NCBI GenBank assembly: GCA_002900995.3
Contig: CM035308.1
Coordinates: 3,560,089 to 3,624,088 of the forward strand
Direction of reading: 5' to 3'
Origin: Ganoderma boninense
Taxonomy: Eukaryota > Basidiomycota > Agaricomycetes > Polyporales > Polyporaceae
DNA length: 64,000 nt
A program made the position numbers and the translations under genes. Shown here one piece after another: positions 33,717-45,787 of this stretch; within the stretch, counting starts at the first letter, position 1, and every line of letters begins with the position of its first letter. Under the pieces are notes generated by a model. That model searched no databases. It was not told the origin of the DNA and saw nothing but the letters and a program-made list of their open reading frames with translations.

Positions 33717-34294
33717 GATGTATATAGCTGCCCGCCACTGTCCCTGTATAGCTCCGTAAACATCGAACTAGACTCCCTGTATGCACACATGCCCAAACTT
33801 CCTAGTTATAAGCCTCAGTGCTCTCTTGTATGGCTCCCACATATATATGCCCTTATGCTCCCGTTATTGTGTCATAGCTGGACAGACCACAAGGAGATGT
33901 TCTGTCGTCAATATGTCCTCCGAGTCGATTTGAAGCGCTCTTGATGTTCAGAAGCGCCCAAACACCCTTGCACGTTCAATGTTCACTTCAGCGCTTCTGC
34001 TCTCACCTTCCTCTTCCTCTCCCCTTGTTAACCCTGTCTACGCCCATTGCTCGCCCATTGCTCAGTCTTTTCTGTCAACCCAATCCTGCAGTTATTGTAT
34101 GGCCACATCATCACATTCGGTGAGTTGCTTTCCGAATCCGAGTACCGTACGTCCCCCTTCGCAGCCGTGCCTCTGCAGCACCGTCGACTTTCATGCCCTC
34201 CATGTTAGCCTCGACGGCCGAGGACTGTGATACTTGGCATGTCGCTTAGTTTGTCCTCTGCACAGCGGCGCAGGGCCTCCATATACCTGCAAAG
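33717..34294. other. Right flank of the transposon, non-coding
   Basis: Pyrimidine-rich, no gene; expected to contain the right end of the element. Confidence 0.35.
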
Positions 34295-34830
34295 TTGTGG
34301 GCTGGATCCGCAGTTGCTGTAGCGACACTCAAGAACGTCACGGAGGAGGCCCCCGAAGTGGTGCTGGTGTTTGTGACGATGGCGAGGGGTGAGGGCTTTC
34401 GCAGGGGTCAGGATTCAACACGAAGGAGGGTATGTGGCATATTCGAGAGGATTTGCACTAGGTATGTTCAGTTACTCGTATTCATCTGCGGGGACGGAAG
34501 CGTGGTTCTTGAACTGGGTCAGTCGCTGATCCCCGTGGACTTCATTGCCCGCGCAACGACGTGCAACCCGATCGCAAACCGCATCCTCATCTCTATCTTC
34601 TTCGTGCACACGCAGGTGCTCGCATTCGGCATGACAGAGGAGGTCCGCAAGGAGCTAGGGCCGACCGCATCTGACCCACTCGCTAAGTTCAAGATCTTCG
34701 AGGGGAACTGGCCAAGCAACAGCATCATCTTCCCGCTCCTGATGCCGGGCACACTGGGTGCGCTCATCGTGCTCTACGAGCACAAGATCTTCATATCGGG
34801 TGTTCTCTGGGGCGTAAACTCGTTCGGTAT
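34295..34830 (+). pseudogene. Glucose-6-phosphate isomerase gene fragment
   Basis: Two separated stretches match the C-terminal half of glucose-6-phosphate isomerase: AVATLKNVTEEAPEVVLVFV near the start (the segment normally leading into ASKTFTT) and, after a gap with no matching sequence, GQSLIPVDFIA, FAFGM-like LAFGMTEEVRKELGP, FEGNWPSNSIIFPLLMPGTL and GALIVLYEHKIF with GVLWGVNSFG. The N-terminal half, the middle, and the true C terminus (Asp-Gln-Trp-Gly and beyond) are absent. A genome has a functional copy elsewhere; this is a broken, probably transposon-carried or duplicated piece. It lies directly right of the two-gene transposon. Confidence 0.72.
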
Positions 34831-35727
34831 GTGCAGCTCTTAGCCTATCTGGTCTGGAACCACAACAAAGCCGCAGTCATTTCCAGACCAAATCCGAAGT
34901 GCAAGAAAGAGGAGTTTTGTGTACTCCTACAAAGTGTGCAAGATGGGTCGCGGTCGCTGTTCTGCGTTGGGAATGGGATCAACATGTGAGTCCTTCGGCT
35001 TTCTGCTATCTACCCCTCCCTTTCCAATAGCCAGGACACAGTGTTATTTTTTGTATCTGGATAACATATAATTCCTTGGACAGCAAACACTCGAAGATGG
35101 ACATTGGTGTGTCGGACTCCATCTGCGATTCAAGGTTGTTTGAACGCGCAGGGTGCCCCCGGGTTCGCAGGTCAGTCTGAACTTCTTGCTTGTTTCGGTG
35201 TGCGATGTGCTGTAGAGCTGTGATGTATCGTTGTATATGTCTCGCTGTAGTTTCTGCCTGAATATATGTTTAAACATTCTGAACAAAACGTCGAGTCAGT
35301 ACCAGGACCCGGGTGTATGAGGGATACCTCGTTATCAGGTCCGACATCTCCCGTTCCTGTCATGTGCGGTGGCTCTCTGGTCAGCTCACAGCAAAATGCG
35401 CAGTTCGCTCATTTCAAAACGACTGGCCTTTGGCCGCGAGCCGATTCATACCAAGCGCATCCAAAGTGAAATTCGTTTCGCTCGCTGCTAACCAGCGTCT
35501 ACGCTACCTTCCAGCGAAACGAATCTCAGCCCGTGTAATCGCCGCCTACTGTGCCTCTGGGAGAGGACGCGTCATGATCCAGGACCAGCCATGCAGATCT
35601 GCAAATCTGTTCCCTCTGTGCAGAGGCATATAGACCTATCTCGGAGACATGGCACTCGTCTCTCCGTTTCTCGTCTTCCCCATCACCTCATCTCCTCGCT
35701 TTCGCCGCACCAGGAATCCTACGCACC
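34831..35727. other. Intergenic, no gene supported
   Basis: Short frames only. The last 90 bp are the C/T-rich leader expected upstream of the dehydrogenase start. Confidence 0.4.
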
Positions 35728-37194
35728 ATGAAGACGGAGAGCGGCACCTGGCCCGTTTTCGTACAGTCCTTCCCACCTAAACCCGAGTTCAGCGTCGAAC
35801 AGATTCCTGACCAATCGGGTCGGGTGGTCCTCGTCACTGGTACACTCGCCCTCTTTAGCTTCTACCGCCAGCTCATCCTCTATCAGGTGGAAACACGGGC
35901 ATCGGATACGAAACCACCAAGGTCAGCCGTTGGTTCCCTCTCTCACAGCCTAGTGTTCTACAGCTCACGTCCGTGCAGCAACTGCTCAAACACAACGCCA
36001 AAGTATACCTCGCCGCCCGCAGTCAAGAGAAGGCTGTAGCAGCAATCGCCAGGCTGAAGGAGGAGACCGGGCGGGAGGCCATATTCCTCCGGCTCGACCT
36101 CGCGAGCCTCGCGTCGGTCAAAGCGGCGTCGCAGGAGTGCCTCAGCAAGGAGCTAGCGCTGCACGTCCTCTTCTGCAACGCGTACGCACCCCCGTTCCAG
36201 CTATTATGAGTTCGTGGACGCCGCGTCTGCTAACTTGCACGGTCACTTGCGCTTCGCCATTTGGATTATGCAGCGGCGTGATGTGGCCGCCCATCTCCCA
36301 GCTGACCGCGGACGGCTACGACCTGCAGTTCGGGACGAACGTCCTCGGCCACTTCTACTTCACCGAGCTCCTCATGCCCGCGCTCCTCGCTGGGTCCAAG
36401 ACCTCGTCTGACGGCCGCGCGCGCGTCATCACGACCTCGTCGAGCGGCGCGTACCTCGGCGCGCTCAACTACAGCACGTTCAAGGACACCCCGGAGCGGA
36501 AGAAGCTCTCGACGGAGGCGCTGTACTATCAGACCAAGCTGGTATGTGCCCCCTCCCCCCCTCTCCTCCCTCCACGAATGCCAGGCTAGTGGGCTGTCGA
36601 GGAGCTCACGCGTGTATCGTCCGTGCCGCAGGCGAATTGCGTCGTCGCGAGGGAAGTCGCGAAGCGGTACGGCGAGCAGGGTATCCTCTCCATCTCCGTC
36701 AACCCCGGTGAGTGCATCCCTGTACATCTTCACCTCAGCCGCGGCCCGCTCGTGGGACCTCATTCACGCCCGCGAACTCGCTTGCAGGAAACATCCAGAC
36801 CGACCTCCAGCGCCACGTGCCCAGAGTCGTGCGGGCGATCATGGTATGATGTCTCTGGCCACAAGTCGCACGCGTGCATCATCATCTTACTCTTCGCCCC
36901 CGCCTGCCAGAACGCTACGCTGCTCAAGCCAGTGCAGTACGGCGCGCTCACGCAGCTCTTCGCGGGGACCATGCCCGACGCTCTCAACTACAACGGCGAG
37001 GTGCGTGCCGCGTGGATGCTCCGTCAGATACAGATACGTCGATGCCTACGCGCGCTGACTGCGCTGGACTGCAGTTCCTCATCCCGTGGGCGCGCCTCGG
37101 TAAGCCGCACCCGGATGTCCTCAATGACGTCGTTGGAGAGAAGATGTGGGAGTGGCTCGCGGGAGAGGTGCGCGCGTTCGAGGCGCGCGAGTAA
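35728..37194 (+). CDS. Short-chain dehydrogenase/reductase (retinol-dehydrogenase-like)
   Basis: About 310 residues over eight exons starting [20 protein letters not shown]. Spliced, the nucleotide-binding motif is [13 protein letters not shown], followed by [26 protein letters not shown], the FCNAGVM turn, [20 protein letters not shown], the catalytic Ser block [11 protein letters not shown], and Tyr-x-x-x-Lys as YYQTK, then SISVNPG. This is the classical SDR fold using NAD(P)(H); the clade with N-terminal WPVFVQ and a QTDLQRHV region is common in fungi, with unknown substrates (retinol-dehydrogenase / WWOX-like naming). Introns are short and keep frame. Paralog on the other strand at 55939-57330 with the same exon plan. 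Confidence 0.88.
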
Positions 37195-37478
37195 GCGGCC
37201 ATGACCCGGAGCGGGACGCATATACCCAGTCGTTTCTATCGTGCTCCAGCTTTCATTATCTGTAAATATAAATATGCCGTCCATTGCGCTTTAAGATCGC
37301 AAGGTACATCTACCCCAGTCCCATCGCTGACGCGAGAGGCTCGTGGAGTGCGGGAGGACGGCGACTTGTGGTTTGTAGAGAGTGTATCGAGAATAGCTTC
37401 TGAGCATCGATCCCTGTCTACGCGATCATTGTTCTCCGACGGCGCGAGGTATTGGCTATCGGCCAAGTGTTCAAACGT

Positions 37479-38770
37479 TCACAGGGGGATCATCTTGACA
37501 CCGCGCTTCTCCGCACGCAGCCGGACCCCAGCCGCAAGAGCAGCGACCAACAGCCACACGACCCACCTCCACGGCCTCCTATGCGTGCCAACCCGGGGAG
37601 GCAGGGACGGGGCGAGCGCCATCATGGGCTTGAGAGACTAGAGCGCGGGTACAAAGACTTGAGTCCAGCCCGATCAGACCGAAAACAGGAACATACCTTG
37701 TACGGGGGATATCTACAGCTGAAGCCAACCTTGTCTACCCTGAGGATGGCTATGAGTCGCTGACGGAGGATAAAGGTCCGAATATACTGAGACTGACCAG
37801 CCGGGGTTGTCTATGCTCGCTCGCTTGTGGGTGAATTGGTCGAACATGTCTTTGCCGGTGAAATACCCATCTAAAATAAGGGTCAGTCCCAGAGTAGTCT
37901 TCAAGGATGTGCGACAGTGGGACTCACATCCGCTTGCACCGGTGCCGCCCATTGGAAGACCGTTCGCTGGTTTGAGAAGGTCATGAGCATCCAGGAATGG
38001 AATGAACCCGGATGAGCTGAGCAGAGAGGACGAACCTCCGACTATGATCATCGTCTCGTTGGCGACGCATGAGGCACTCCGGGTGTTGCTGAACTGGGAA
38101 ATTGCATCAGCGGCTCGTGATGGGCATCCGGGTGACCATGGCATCGAACCTTTCCCTTGGAACGCCTTGTCCTTTGAGAAGACGTGTACCACAAGGGGGT
38201 CGTCCCTAATTCAGGATACGGGTAAGCGCCATGTACTGAACGACGAGAGAATCATTTACCTCTCATTTATGAACTCGATGGCCTGGTCGACATCCTCCAC
38301 AGGAATTATCAGTAATACGGGCCCAAATATCTCTCTGGATGCGATGCAAGGACCATGAGAGGCGCGCGGATAAGGCGGTAAGGGACAGTGCGTACTCGCT
38401 CATGAGGGAGTCGTCTGCCGGAACATCCTTGACAAGGGTTGGACTGACATATTTCCTCGACACATCAGCCTCCCCCCCGAAGACAACCGTCCCTCGCGTG
38501 TGGTCAGTGAGGTTCTTGATACGCCGGGTATAGGCTTCGCTCACTATGCGACCAAGCGAGTCTGAATTTTCGGGTCCATCTGGGAAGAAAGAGCAGTGAT
38601 AACTACATAAAGTCAGCCAGACATCCGGCGAAAATTGGCTGAAACAACTCACATCTACAAAAGCATCCTCGATGTTCAACGGCACGAGAATGTATTCTGG
38701 AGCTACACAAAGCTGAAAACAACCGAACAGTGAGAAGGGGCGGAGCGCAACGTGCTCACAGTTGAATACC
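37479..38770 (-). pseudogene. Class 3 aldehyde dehydrogenase, C-terminal half with membrane anchor
   Basis: Spliced exons give GAGQ-LCVAPEYILVPL (the Cys is the catalytic one), FFPDGPENSDSLGRIVSEAY, GTVVFGGEADVSRKYVSPTL, DVPADDSLMSE, EIFGPVLLIIPVEDVDQAIE, HVFSKDKAFQ, NTRSASCVANETMII, GLPMGGTGASGYGYFTGK, FDQFTHKRASIDNPGW and RYPPYK, and a last exon with a hydrophobic segment WRWVVWLLVAALAAGVRL, which fits the C-terminal anchor of fatty-aldehyde dehydrogenases (ALDH3A2-like, ER or peroxisome membrane). The first ~230 residues, with the NAD site, are not recognisable upstream; a weak match (VREPFVGLILGDPFGH, about 39370-39460, minus) may be a decayed N-terminal exon. Hence pseudogene or badly truncated. 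Confidence 0.72.
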
Positions 38771-41136
38771 TGTCCCGCCCCGAGGCATCTACCTCCGCGC
38801 GGCGAGCTTCAACAGGCATTTGACGCCTGGCAAATTTCACGACATTAGGTTGGGAGGGAAGGCCGGCTTTTTCGCGAATAAACTGAGACCATTTTACGAC
38901 CTTTCTATTGAGCGCTGTACCGGGCGGTTTGGGCGCGGCATACCCTGGCCTCGCGTTTGCTTTACTTGGCTTCAGGGCTGGATAGGTGTTCATGGAAGAG
39001 GAACTGATGATTTAAGCTGACTACTGCGAACTACTGCCATTTATATATGAATGTTGACAATGCATGTACAAAGCGAAGCCCACTGCGCCCCGACATCTTT
39101 CCACTCTACGACCACCACCGCATGCTGGTACTCACCAAACCGGCACCCGCCTTCCTCCCTTCCTTGCCATAATCATGAGAAAAAGAAACGACTCACGAGC
39201 CGCCTGTGTGTCGCTAAACAACACTTACTTGAGTGACCGAAGCAATTAGTCAGGAACCAATGTCGAAGCAATGGCTGACGTTACCTTGGTTACAGCGCAC
39301 TTGACAAGGCAGGCTATGCACACACGAAGGAAAGGAGAAACGGAGAAGATACACACCTGAAGTATCAAGTGTCCGAAGGGGTCTCCCAGGATGAGCCCGA
39401 CGAATGGCTCCCGGACGCCGTGAAGTGGCCTTCCGATCCAGCCCGAAACCAGCAGAAGGATACCAAGCTCCTTGAAGCCCAACAGAATCCTTAGCAAGAC
39501 ATCCACAGAAGTGCAACCACACAGATACGCCGGTACCGTGCCGGAGCCAAGCCAGAACAGAGATCGCAGAAAAGACACAGAGGGAGCCGCGCGGGGGGGA
39601 GGTCAGAACGAAAAGTTCGAAGTCAACTCTGTTTGTCTCTGTTTGCTCCTTCCGATGAACGTCCAATAGGCGCCCCCAAATACAGCCGGTGCTTGCGCGC
39701 CTCTGTTCGGTCGGTAATTTCAACATCTAACGTGGGCAATATCGCATTTTCCGACCTCTAGGGCGCGTAGTGTAGCAGCTCGTAGGCTTGGAGGTAAAGG
39801 TATCGACACGCTTCAGCAAAAGTGCATCCGGCTGGCAGCCCACTTACCTATGGCAACCGGACTCACCAGGCTAGCCAGATTCACCAGTACAGGTGACGTG
39901 CCGGACCTATGCATGTCCACGATCTCCCAACCATATAAGATTCACCAGCGCGGGCGACCTCAACCAGGCTGGTGATCTCTGGTGAGTCTGGCGATCGTGG
40001 ACCTGCACAACCTTTGCCGCTAGTCCAAATTTCATTTTGGGATGCTATAATTGTTGGATTTCCGGGGTCCTGGGGGTTCTCGCGCGATAGATAGGCTGCA
40101 CTGCAAAATACATTTCCAGGCAGCGCGAGCCACTGATACAGTACATTGGATGTAAGCCACAAAGGAACAGTCATGGGGTTGTAATACGAGGGATTGGAGG
40201 GAAAATAGAGGAAAGGATGGAACTAACATACCTACGCTGCCAGAGAAGCAGGATCACGACGACCATTTTAACACCACAAGGATGACGCACCTTGCTAGTC
40301 TCAGATCCAAGGGCATGAAATTCATACCTTGGGGACCACTAGAGGGAGAGGCGCGGAAGAGCAGAAGTCCGACAAGGGGCGAATTTATGCTGAAAGGCAA
40401 CGGGGAACTGTCGGAATGAACCTAGCGACCCCCGTTAATGTGCCGGAGGATCTCGGGGGGGGGGTCGTAGCGGTGTCATGCTGCCTTGACACCAGCGTGC
40501 AACAAGCGGGAAGGGCGGTGTGCGATGGGGAGTAACCTGAGCCTAGGGTTGACAGCGATGCTCAATAGAGATCGAAATAATATGTCGGAGTTTGAATGGC
40601 AGGTTAACAGGAGCGCTAGATGGTTTCTTCAGAACCAGAGAGCGAAATGGTGTCGGTCATCACGTGATAATCACGTGAGAGGTATGGAATCTGAACCTTA
40701 AGGGATGATCAGTCCCAGGAAGAAATTTTCTTCTCCTTCAAACGTCCTGACGGGCTCACGCTGACTCTGTACTCTGTCTAGTGTTCCCGCGCAGGCTCTG
40801 ACGCGAAATTAATAATAATAATTAATAATAATAATAATCTTCTCCTTCAAACACCCGAGTGAGTGCATCGACACGCATGTCACGGTACATGGACACAGCC
40901 TAGTGAGCCTCTAGCGCTCCGCAGAGCTGCTTCCGACGGGCAGCTTAAAAGTTGACGTTGCTGCCCCAACTCGGCGCCCTGAAATCAACGATTCCTAACA
41001 CTCCTGCTGTCCCCTCCCCAACATCAAATACATACTCGTAGTATGCACATCTCTCTGCGTAAGGTGTATTCATGGGCTCCGTTCTGACCATGTTTCTCGC
41101 CTACAGCCTGAGTGCTAGTGCAAGGCTTCGACGCTC
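38771..41136. other. Intergenic; possible ALDH N-terminal remains; AAT microsatellite
   Basis: No intact gene. About 39280-39690 (minus) has frames weakly like the N-terminal region of class 3 aldehyde dehydrogenase. 39860-40000 has several CACCAG / CTGGTG motifs in both orientations. CTTCTCCTTCAAAC occurs at about 40728-40741 and again at about 40841-40854. Confidence 0.4.
40808..40839. repeat. AAT-type microsatellite
   Basis: Runs of TAA/AAT interrupted once, ending about 40839. Confidence 0.7.
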
Positions 41137-41705
41137 ATGGCGATCAACATCAACATCGACGGCGGTCTCACTACAGCAGCACAGAGCTGCACACCTACAC
41201 CCACTCAGATGAGCGGTGGCAACTCCGCCTTGTATTTCAGGCTTGCTTCCGCATTCGGTGTGTATATGTTCAACCATAGTACATTGTTGTCACTTATACA
41301 TTTACAACACTGTGCGCCCTTTAATGCTGACCCGCCCATTTAATAGCCCTGATTATCTTCATTGGGGTGATGTCAAGCCTTGTCACTCTGATCCGCGCAA
41401 TCAAGGCCATGCACATCGACGTAGTGAAGGCCTTGACGAAACCGATCAGAAGCCCATCTCCCACCACGAACTCTGGGTCAAACGACCATGGAGAGCCAGC
41501 AACGCCTGGTGTGGAAACGCCAACCTCAGACAATCTCGACACCGACTCTGCCAACGTGGTCGAAGGACAAACACTGTTGAGATCGGTCCTGGACGTTGCG
41601 TCCACGTGTGTCGAGAAGGCCTTTGCGGCTACTATCACGATGCTCACGGGCGTACCGGCAGATACGGGTACAGAGGCAGGGACTGGGAGTGAATTGCCTA
41701 TATAG
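41137..41705 (+). CDS. Small predicted single-pass membrane protein, unknown
   Basis: Two exons, 41137-41257 and 41347-41705, give 159 residues. The intron has GTGTGT donor and TAATAG acceptor, and the join falls inside a hydrophobic segment that is complete only after splicing (FRLASAFALIIFIGVMSSLV), which supports the model. Before it is a Thr/Ser-rich N terminus; after it is a basic stretch (TLIRAIKAMHIDVVKALTKP), then a Ser/Thr/Pro-rich region and an amphipathic helix LLRSVLDVASTCVEKAFAAT. No family recognised. Could be a membrane-tethered regulatory peptide, but there is no functional clue nearby. Confidence 0.5.
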
Positions 41706-44358
41706 GTTCGTCGCTTGCTTCTTGACTATGTTACACGGCTCAACCCGCATTATGCACACAGAACAAGGGAGCACTCACGATTGTCGGACTTTACGATATT
41801 TGAGCTTTGTTCCAGGCTTACTTGTATCTCTCGTCGTCGTGTGATGCGCCGAGGTCCATGAGCCATGGCAGATATCCAAGGACAAGCATTGCACAATATA
41901 TTCGAAGGAAAACTAAAATAAAGCTTCTAGCATGTGTCTGAATTGCTGGTGTATAAACGACAATGCGCACCTTGGAATTGTGCCGTACTTCATTTCCCGT
42001 GCACCCGTCGTACATGTCGTCATTCAGATGGCAGTGGGCACCGGTAGGATCGAAGCATGTACGGGACTTGAGACCTCGAGTTGAACAGGATCCCGCCGAC
42101 ATGGGAGACTGGAGAGGACTCGGAGAAACTTGGCTAGATTCAGACTTCATGCGCAGGGAGCGACCAGCTCAGGAAGAAAATAGAGGGATAAAGATAAACG
42201 TCAAGTGGTGTCTCAGACAACGAGCGCAGGCAGAGCGTAGCATGGCCCGAGCGTGGGTCCAGTGGGGCCCCTGCCCAAGGTAGATTGGATCCCCGACGAA
42301 ATGTCCGCCGACCACATTCAAGCGCTGACCGGCAGTGAAAACGCCGTTGGATTATAGGGGATTATGCCGAATGCCCAGTGGCGCCCATCGAGCATCCCCC
42401 ACGATCCAGTATATATCTCAATTCTTAGACTGTTTTTAAGCGCCTACGGATGATACAGAATCCTGGTGGAACCGGCTAACGCAGCATTCGGTATCATCCA
42501 CAATAATCCGCCCCGCCAGCTTATGCGTGCCCTTACTGTAGCATCCCATTCGTCCACTGATTACAGCGTTCAAATCGAATACCAGGGATACGCTCCTTAT
42601 ATTGCTTTCCGGAACAGTAATATACATCGTAACGCAAGAACAAGACATAAGTAATTAATTAGCACGCCGTAGCACCAAGGACGCTGCGATCCTGGGATGT
42701 GCGTGGCCACAGTGCCTCGGATGATGCCCTTCAATCCCGGTGAGATCGCAGGCACAAGACGACTTGTCGAGACAGTCTCTAGATGGCAGATGCATATCGA
42801 TGAATCGGCGAGGGCTCGGACCATTCAATATGGATGGACTACGTACATGTACCCGACTCAAAATCTGCTTGAGGACGATCTCCGTTGCGCGTTGCGCGGC
42901 AGTGCGCTGGCGGGGGCTGTCGCTGGCCAAAGCAAGGGCGTTGTCGAGCTGACTGACTAGCAGGAACTGAATATTGAATGATGAGCTGTGCCGAGCCACA
43001 GAGCTAGGCTCAGCTAGCAACAGACACGGTAGAAGACTCTGAAGAAGAAGGGGACTTACATTGACGGCATCGCACCCGGCTGAAGCCCACCAACATGACA
43101 AACCCATGGTGCAGTCACAGATCAGGGATCGAGGGACGTACGTTATGTATGTCTTCCAAACTGTCTGACAAGGAGATGAAGACGGCGAGCACACTAGGGC
43201 ATACAAGAGGAGAGCTGGTAGACTGCGCGCGCTGACCAGATTGCCACGAACAAGACAAGAGCCTAGAGGACACCCAGTGCGTAGCGCAGCAAGAGCGAGA
43301 AATTCCTGAGAGTCTCCCAGATACAGTATACAGAGGTGCCAGGAGTACACTAAGAGGGAGGGAGCACCTTGGCGGCGAGAGGAGAAGAGGAAGGGCGTGT
43401 CGCGGTGCCAGTGGTGGTGGACTTGGGCGAAGTTTTCACGCGGTGCATCGACGACCACGCGAAGCGCCTTAGGCATCACGCAACCGGAGTGCACGGACCT
43501 GCACGAGCTCGAAGAGAGAGCGAGCAGGAGATGTTTGACATCATTCTTCAGAATCCCGTATAATCCGCCAGTGGGCGGCTGGAGCGACGACACAACATCA
43601 TGGTTGCTGATCTAAGTCTCCATCGGCGCCAATACCTCGCTCTAATCCTCAGGCATTCGCCACGATCCGCTGGACTGCCAGCTTTATCCGGCACCATCCG
43701 CTATAATCCGACGGCGTTTTCACTGGGAGCGCTGACCACGAAGCACCGACAACAACGTGTCCAGTTATCTGATGTCCTGACAAACTTGCAATTGAATGGT
43801 ACAGGCGCAATCGGAATATGGTTTACCTCACGTCGCTGGTCATCATGGCTAGCTTTGATGAGTGAGGAGCACAGCGGCCGCTTCACCTGGAGACATTCAA
43901 CTTGGGCTGGGAGAGTATACAATGAGGCAGGTTGGCAGGACTCGCTGGTCAGCGTTTATGGGGCGGTCTAGATGGAGGTGGTTGTGGTAGGAACTCGTGG
44001 TCATGGCCTTTGAAGCCGCAAACGGACGCACGTCGCGCGCGGCAATGATGGTACCGGACTACCGCAAGACGCGGCCGCGGTGTTATGTTACACTATATAA
44101 ACAATCCTTAACATATCCAAAAAAAGGTCCGACAGGTGCATACATGCATGGATACGATGCAGTACATAAGTAAAGGATCGACATAACGGCAGCGAACGCG
44201 AATATGTTACCTTAATGCATATTATATCCTAGTCGTCCTGAGCACCGCATAATGACGCGTGGACTGGGAGCTGGAGAATAAAGACGAGAATCAGAGGAAC
44301 CGAGCTAGAAGCTGTGACGTAGACGGGGACGGGATCATGGCTCGTGGTCACGGCGCCA
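41706..44358. other. No recognised gene; one long unexplained minus-strand frame
   Basis: A 312-codon minus-strand frame (42655-43593) starts MSSLQPPTGGLYGILKNDVK. It is open but its composition (many Cys, Ser, Leu) and lack of conserved blocks suggest it may be a chance frame through introns and exons of a multi-exon gene. Nothing else supportable was found. Confidence 0.3.
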
Positions 44359-45787
44359 TCACGCAGACGACCTCGCGGCCGGGTTAGGACGGGTAGGGGC
44401 GACGTTGGGCGGGCCAGCGTGAGCAAGGCGTTGAGCCGACGAGGACGAGGAGGGGCCCGGAGATGGGACTGGGGCTCCCGGGGTCCGGAGGAGCGCGTTG
44501 AACGCAACCCCAGCGGCACACCGGCTACGCAGGTGGCCTTCCAGATCCTCGCTGAGATCTCTGTCGAGCCAGTCACCGGCAGGGTCGGATCACGCCATGG
44601 TGGTGCGAACGTAGCTGAGCGCCTTGCCTGGGACCTGCGAGTACTGGTAGTGGGCCGCGTTAGGAATGCGGAGGCAAAGGGGAGAGGACGTTGGACGTGC
44701 CTTGTCGTACACTTCCCAGCGGGCAGAGGCCCATCCCTGAGCGTGCGCCCCGTGCGCCTTCACAACCGTGCATGCGGCGGCGAACACGCGCTCGAGGTAG
44801 CCTGCGTTCCAGTCGTAGTACTCGCGCGCGCCCGCATGAATGAACTCGAGGCCCTCTACGGCGGTGCCCCACTTTGGTGATCCGGGTTCGGGCATGGTCG
44901 GAGCCTCGCTGAGAACCTGTCGAAGCCGTACCATGCAGGGCGACGACACAAGCTTCTGGCTGGGGCGAATAGCGTAGCGGCGGTGTCGGGCACGAAAGAA
45001 GGTCACAACAAGCTTCATGGCGTTCTCGCGGTCCGATGTCAGGTCCCTCGCGGACAGTGGGATCTGACCCCCGAGGAAGACGCGGCTCAGCACGACGTTG
45101 CATGTTCCCCAGATCCACGTCGGAAGAACGAGCTTCGCGTCGCGCAGAGCGATGGAGTCGCAGACGTACCGATCTTGCAGTGCGGGAGGCGCAGTGCGGC
45201 CGAGATCGTACCGCGCTCCATGGCGGTAGCTGTAGGGGAGGAGGGTACACGGGAACTTTGTACGAGCCCGCAGTTCCCGCTTCAGGCTGGCCACCAGGAG
45301 GACGGGATGAGGGAGGGAGAAGGACGGAGCGTGCAGGAGAGCAAGACTCACAAGCGCCAGTACCCAACCGGTCCTCCGTGAATCTGCCAGGCCCTCCACT
45401 CTACATCCCGCTCACTGTACTCGTTGCAGTAGTAGCTGTGACCAGGGCGCTCGATACTGGACAGTGGAGAGCAAGTGTCAGTAAACTCGCCTAGAACATG
45501 ACAAGTCGCGACGCCCACATACAGTCGAGCGTTGAACGGGACGTCGTCGAGGTCTCTCGGCCCCAAGAGATACATCCGAACAGCTCGATCCTTGTGGATC
45601 TTAGAGAAGTAGAATTTGAGACATTCCCGAAGGAGGAGGGTGGGTCGAGGGGCCTACCGTGACATTGGTCGGGAGATTAGTGATCCAGCCGTAGGGAGCA
45701 TCCGAGTCCCGCCGGAGATCGCGAGGGGCGGGCGCCGTGGACGTCGGGGGCGCCCTGGAGACAGCTTCTGGAGAAATACGACATGGT
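44359..45787 (-). pseudogene. XPA C-terminal-like domain protein, copy 1, broken
   Basis: Paralog of the genes at 46607-48058 and 60876-62248. Exons carry APYGWITNLPTNVT, IHKDRAVRMYLLGPRDLDDV, YCNEYSERDVEWRAWQIHGG (the XPA-like block), RARTKFPCTLLPYSYRHGAR, LPTWIWGTCNVVL, VLSEAPTMPEPGSPKW, YYDWNAGYLERVFAAACTVV, WASARWEVYDK, then last exon YSQVPGKALSYVRTTMA. There a TGA (44590-44592) stands where copy 2 has Trp (TWSDPAAAWL), and the frame continues open as SDPAGDWLDRD to a stop at 44359. The donor before the last exon reads GCACGT, not GT. The start is unclear: the first Met of MSYFSRS is out of frame with APYGW. Probably a dying copy. Confidence 0.65.

Noticed and set aside
39250..39726. Pmp3-like small membrane proteolipid
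   Set aside because: Hydrophobic residues only; the Pmp3 signature is absent. The weak ALDH N-terminal similarity is a better guess.
42655..43593. 312-codon minus-strand open frame as a gene
   Set aside because: No conserved blocks, odd composition and no intron logic; kept only as an unexplained frame.
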